The translations under genes and the position numbers were made by a program. A stretch of DNA of 64,000 nt from Cylicocyclus nassatus (taxonomy: Eukaryota; Nematoda; Chromadorea; Rhabditida; Strongylidae), in assembly GCA_958299035.1 (NCBI GenBank), contig CATQJL010000135.1, forward strand, positions 124,001-188,000, written 5' to 3'. Shown piece by piece: positions 62,857 through 64,000 of this stretch. The notes under the pieces were generated by a model that did not search any database, was not told the origin of the DNA, and was given only the letters and a program-made list of their open reading frames with translations. Within the stretch, counting starts at the first letter, position 1. Every line of letters starts with the position of its first letter.

Positions 62857-62870
62857 AAGGCTCAAAGATC
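62857..62870 (+). repeat. 14-bp monomer (GATC)
   Basis: Same form, exactly 873 bp after the previous copy, matching the 873-bp block between CATGA pairs. Confidence 0.9.
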
Positions 62871-64000
62871 AAGGCTCACGAAGGAGTGTCAAGGCTCACG
62901 AAGGAGTGTCAAGGCCTACGAAGGAGTGTCAAGGCTCACGAAGGAGTGTCAAGGCTCACGAAGAAGTGTCAAGGCTCACGAAAGAGTGTCAAGGTTCACG
63001 AAGGAGTGTCAAGGCTCACGAAGGAGTGTCAAGGCCTACGAAGGAGTGTCAAGGCTCACGAAGGAGTGTCAAGGCTCACGAAGAAGTGTCAAGGCTCACG
63101 AAAGAGTGTCAAGGCTCACGAAGGAGTGTCAAGGCCTACGAAGGAGTGTCAAGGCCTACGAAGGAATGTCAAGGCCTACGAAGGAGTGTCAAGGCTCACG
63201 AAGGAGTGTCAAGGCTCACGAAGGAGTGTCAAGGCTCACGAAGGAGTCCCAAGGCCTACGAAGGAGTGTCAAGGCCTACGAAGGAGAGTCAAGGCCTACG
63301 AAGGAGTGTCAAGGCTCACGAAGGAGTGTCAAGGCTCACGAAGGAGTGTCAAGGCTCACGAAGGAGTGTCAAGGCTCACGAAGGAGTGTCAAGGCTCACG
63401 AAGGAGTGTCAAGGCTCACGAAGGAGTGTCAAGGCCTACGAAGGAGTGTCAAGGCTCACGAAGGAGTGTCAAGGCCTACGAAGGAGAGTCAAGGCCTACG
63501 AAGGAGTGTCAAGGCTCACGAAGGAGTGTCAAGGCTCACGAAGGAGTGTCAAGGCCTACGAAAGAGTGTCAAGGCTCACGAAGGAGTGTCAAGGCCTACG
63601 AAGGAGTGTCAAGGCTCACGAAGGAGTGTCAAGGCTCACGAAGGAGTGTCAAGGCTCACGAAGGAGTGTCAAGGCTCACGAAGGAGTGTCAAGGCCTACG
63701 AAGGAGTGTCAAGGCTCATGAAGGAGTGTCAAGGCCTATGAAGGAGTGTCAAGGCTCACGAAGGAGTGTCAAGGCTCACGAAGGAGAGTCAAGGCTCACG
63801 AAGGAGTGTCAAGGCTCACGAAGGAGTGTCAAGGCTCACGAAGGAGTGTCAAGGCTCACGAAGGAGTGTCAAGGCCTACGAAGGAGTGACAAGGCTCACG
63901 AAGGAGTGTCAAGGCTCACGAAGGAGTGTCAAGGCTCACGAAGGAGTGTCAAGGCCTACGAAGGAGTGTCAAGGCCTACGAAGGAGTGTCAAGGCTCACG

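Larger units (their letters stand above)
1..64000 (+). repeat. 20-bp satellite array filling the whole window
   Basis: Direct reading shows head-to-tail copies of AAGGCTCACGAAGGAGTGTC from the first base (second A of a monomer) to the last, with no intervening unique sequence. The second major form has CCTACG instead of CTCACG at monomer positions 5-10. Rarer forms include CCCACG, CTTACG, CTCAAG, AAAGAG, AAGAAG, GAGAG, GTGCC and GAATG. Length variants are 19, 17 and 14 bp. All monomers point the same way. The consensus is 55% GC, 65% purine on the plus strand, and holds one CpG per monomer. Multi-kilobase higher-order repeats and the array size point to eukaryotic satellite DNA. The family name, species and location cannot be read from the sequence. 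Confidence 0.98.
53881..64000 (+). repeat. Array domain C (CATGA/TATGA, GTGAC and 14-bp monomer type)
   Basis: Blocks here open with two neighbouring monomers in which ACG has become ATG (TGA ends at 53891/53911, 55244/55264, 57133/57153, 57613/57633, 60161/60181, 61514/61534, 62387/62407, 63721/63741). Each pair is followed 168 bp later by a GTGAC monomer (TGA ends 54059, 55412, 57301, 57781, 60329, 61682, then near 62555 and 63889). Six 14-bp monomers and TGTAAAGG monomers (TAA ends 55035, 55908, 58277, 61305, 62178) are also confined here. Successive block lengths are 1353, 1889, 480, 2548, 1353, 873 and 1334 bp. The domain runs off the right end of the window. Confidence 0.82.

Noticed and set aside
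53936..63741. Many medium forward open frames of about 90-1,200 codons in domain C
   Set aside because: They are the same repeat peptide cut by duplicated stop-bearing monomers. Their ends simply mark the block boundaries.
1..64000. CRISPR array
   Set aside because: The repeats are contiguous, with no unique spacers and no cas genes. Variation is in monomer type only.
1..64000. Bacterial promoter and ribosome binding signals: TTGACA on the minus strand and AAGGAG before GTG on the plus strand in every monomer
   Set aside because: Both fall out of the monomer sequence. There is no matching -10 element at a suitable distance, and AAGGAG abuts GTG with no spacing. The array context is not bacterial.
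1..64000. Genes on the reverse strand
   Set aside because: Each monomer reads TGA (form a) or TAG (form b) on the reverse strand, and 20-bp spacing rotates it through all frames, so no reverse frame stays open beyond about 60 bp in ordinary monomers.
1..64000. Telomeric repeat, CENP-B box or G-quadruplex-forming array
   Set aside because: The 20-mer resembles no telomere unit, there is no TTCG-NNNN-A-NN-CGGG pattern, and G runs are only two long and separated by eight bases.

Overview
The whole 64,000-base window is one uninterrupted satellite DNA array. I found no unique sequence, no credible gene, no RNA gene and no mobile element. Every base belongs to a head-to-tail repeat of a 20-bp monomer, consensus AAGGCTCACGAAGGAGTGTC, always in the same orientation. 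There are roughly 3,200 copies, and the array runs off both ends of the window. A second common form reads AAGGCCTACG in its first half. I call the two forms 'a' (CTCACG) and 'b' (CCTACG); they occur at roughly 60:40. A contiguous array this long with nested multi-kilobase higher-order repeats is typical of eukaryotic heterochromatin (centromeric, pericentromeric, subtelomeric or sex-chromosome satellite) assembled from accurate long reads. Nothing here identifies the species or the chromosomal site.

The array is strongly structured above the monomer. Rare variant monomers act as landmarks and recur at exact distances. At least 20 times a 19-bp monomer containing GGATGCC lies exactly 300 bp before a monomer containing GAATG. 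Eleven times that GAATG lies exactly 213 bp before one containing GAGGGAG. The array is therefore built from reshuffled modules of about 0.5-2.5 kb, which were copied by larger duplications.

Three domains can be told apart. Domain A (about 1-20 kb) carries GAGGGAG and CTCAAG monomers and has a 3.7-kb segment duplicated in tandem (about 9.18-16.65 kb). Domain B (about 20-53.9 kb) carries CCCACG followed by CAATG in the slot where A has CTCAAG. It has paired CAATG monomers 459 bp apart, a 3.7-kb duplication at an offset of 6,394 bp, a set of about 1.35-kb repeats (39.6-42.9 kb) and a 1,692-bp tandem duplication (50.3-53.9 kb). Domain C (53.9-64 kb) carries a CATGA/TATGA monomer pair, a GTGAC monomer and a 14-bp monomer. 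Its block lengths add up (480+873=1353; 1889+659=2548), which shows nested recent duplication.

The monomer has no stop codon in any of the three forward frames, so open frames of up to 15,161 codons arise without any gene. All three frames give the same 20-residue periodic peptide in different phase. The reverse strand has a stop in every monomer. I treat the open frames as a by-product of the repeat and annotate no CDS. All coordinates and counts were read by eye. Landmark distances were checked base by base; segment ends are approximate to one or two monomers unless an exact base is given.
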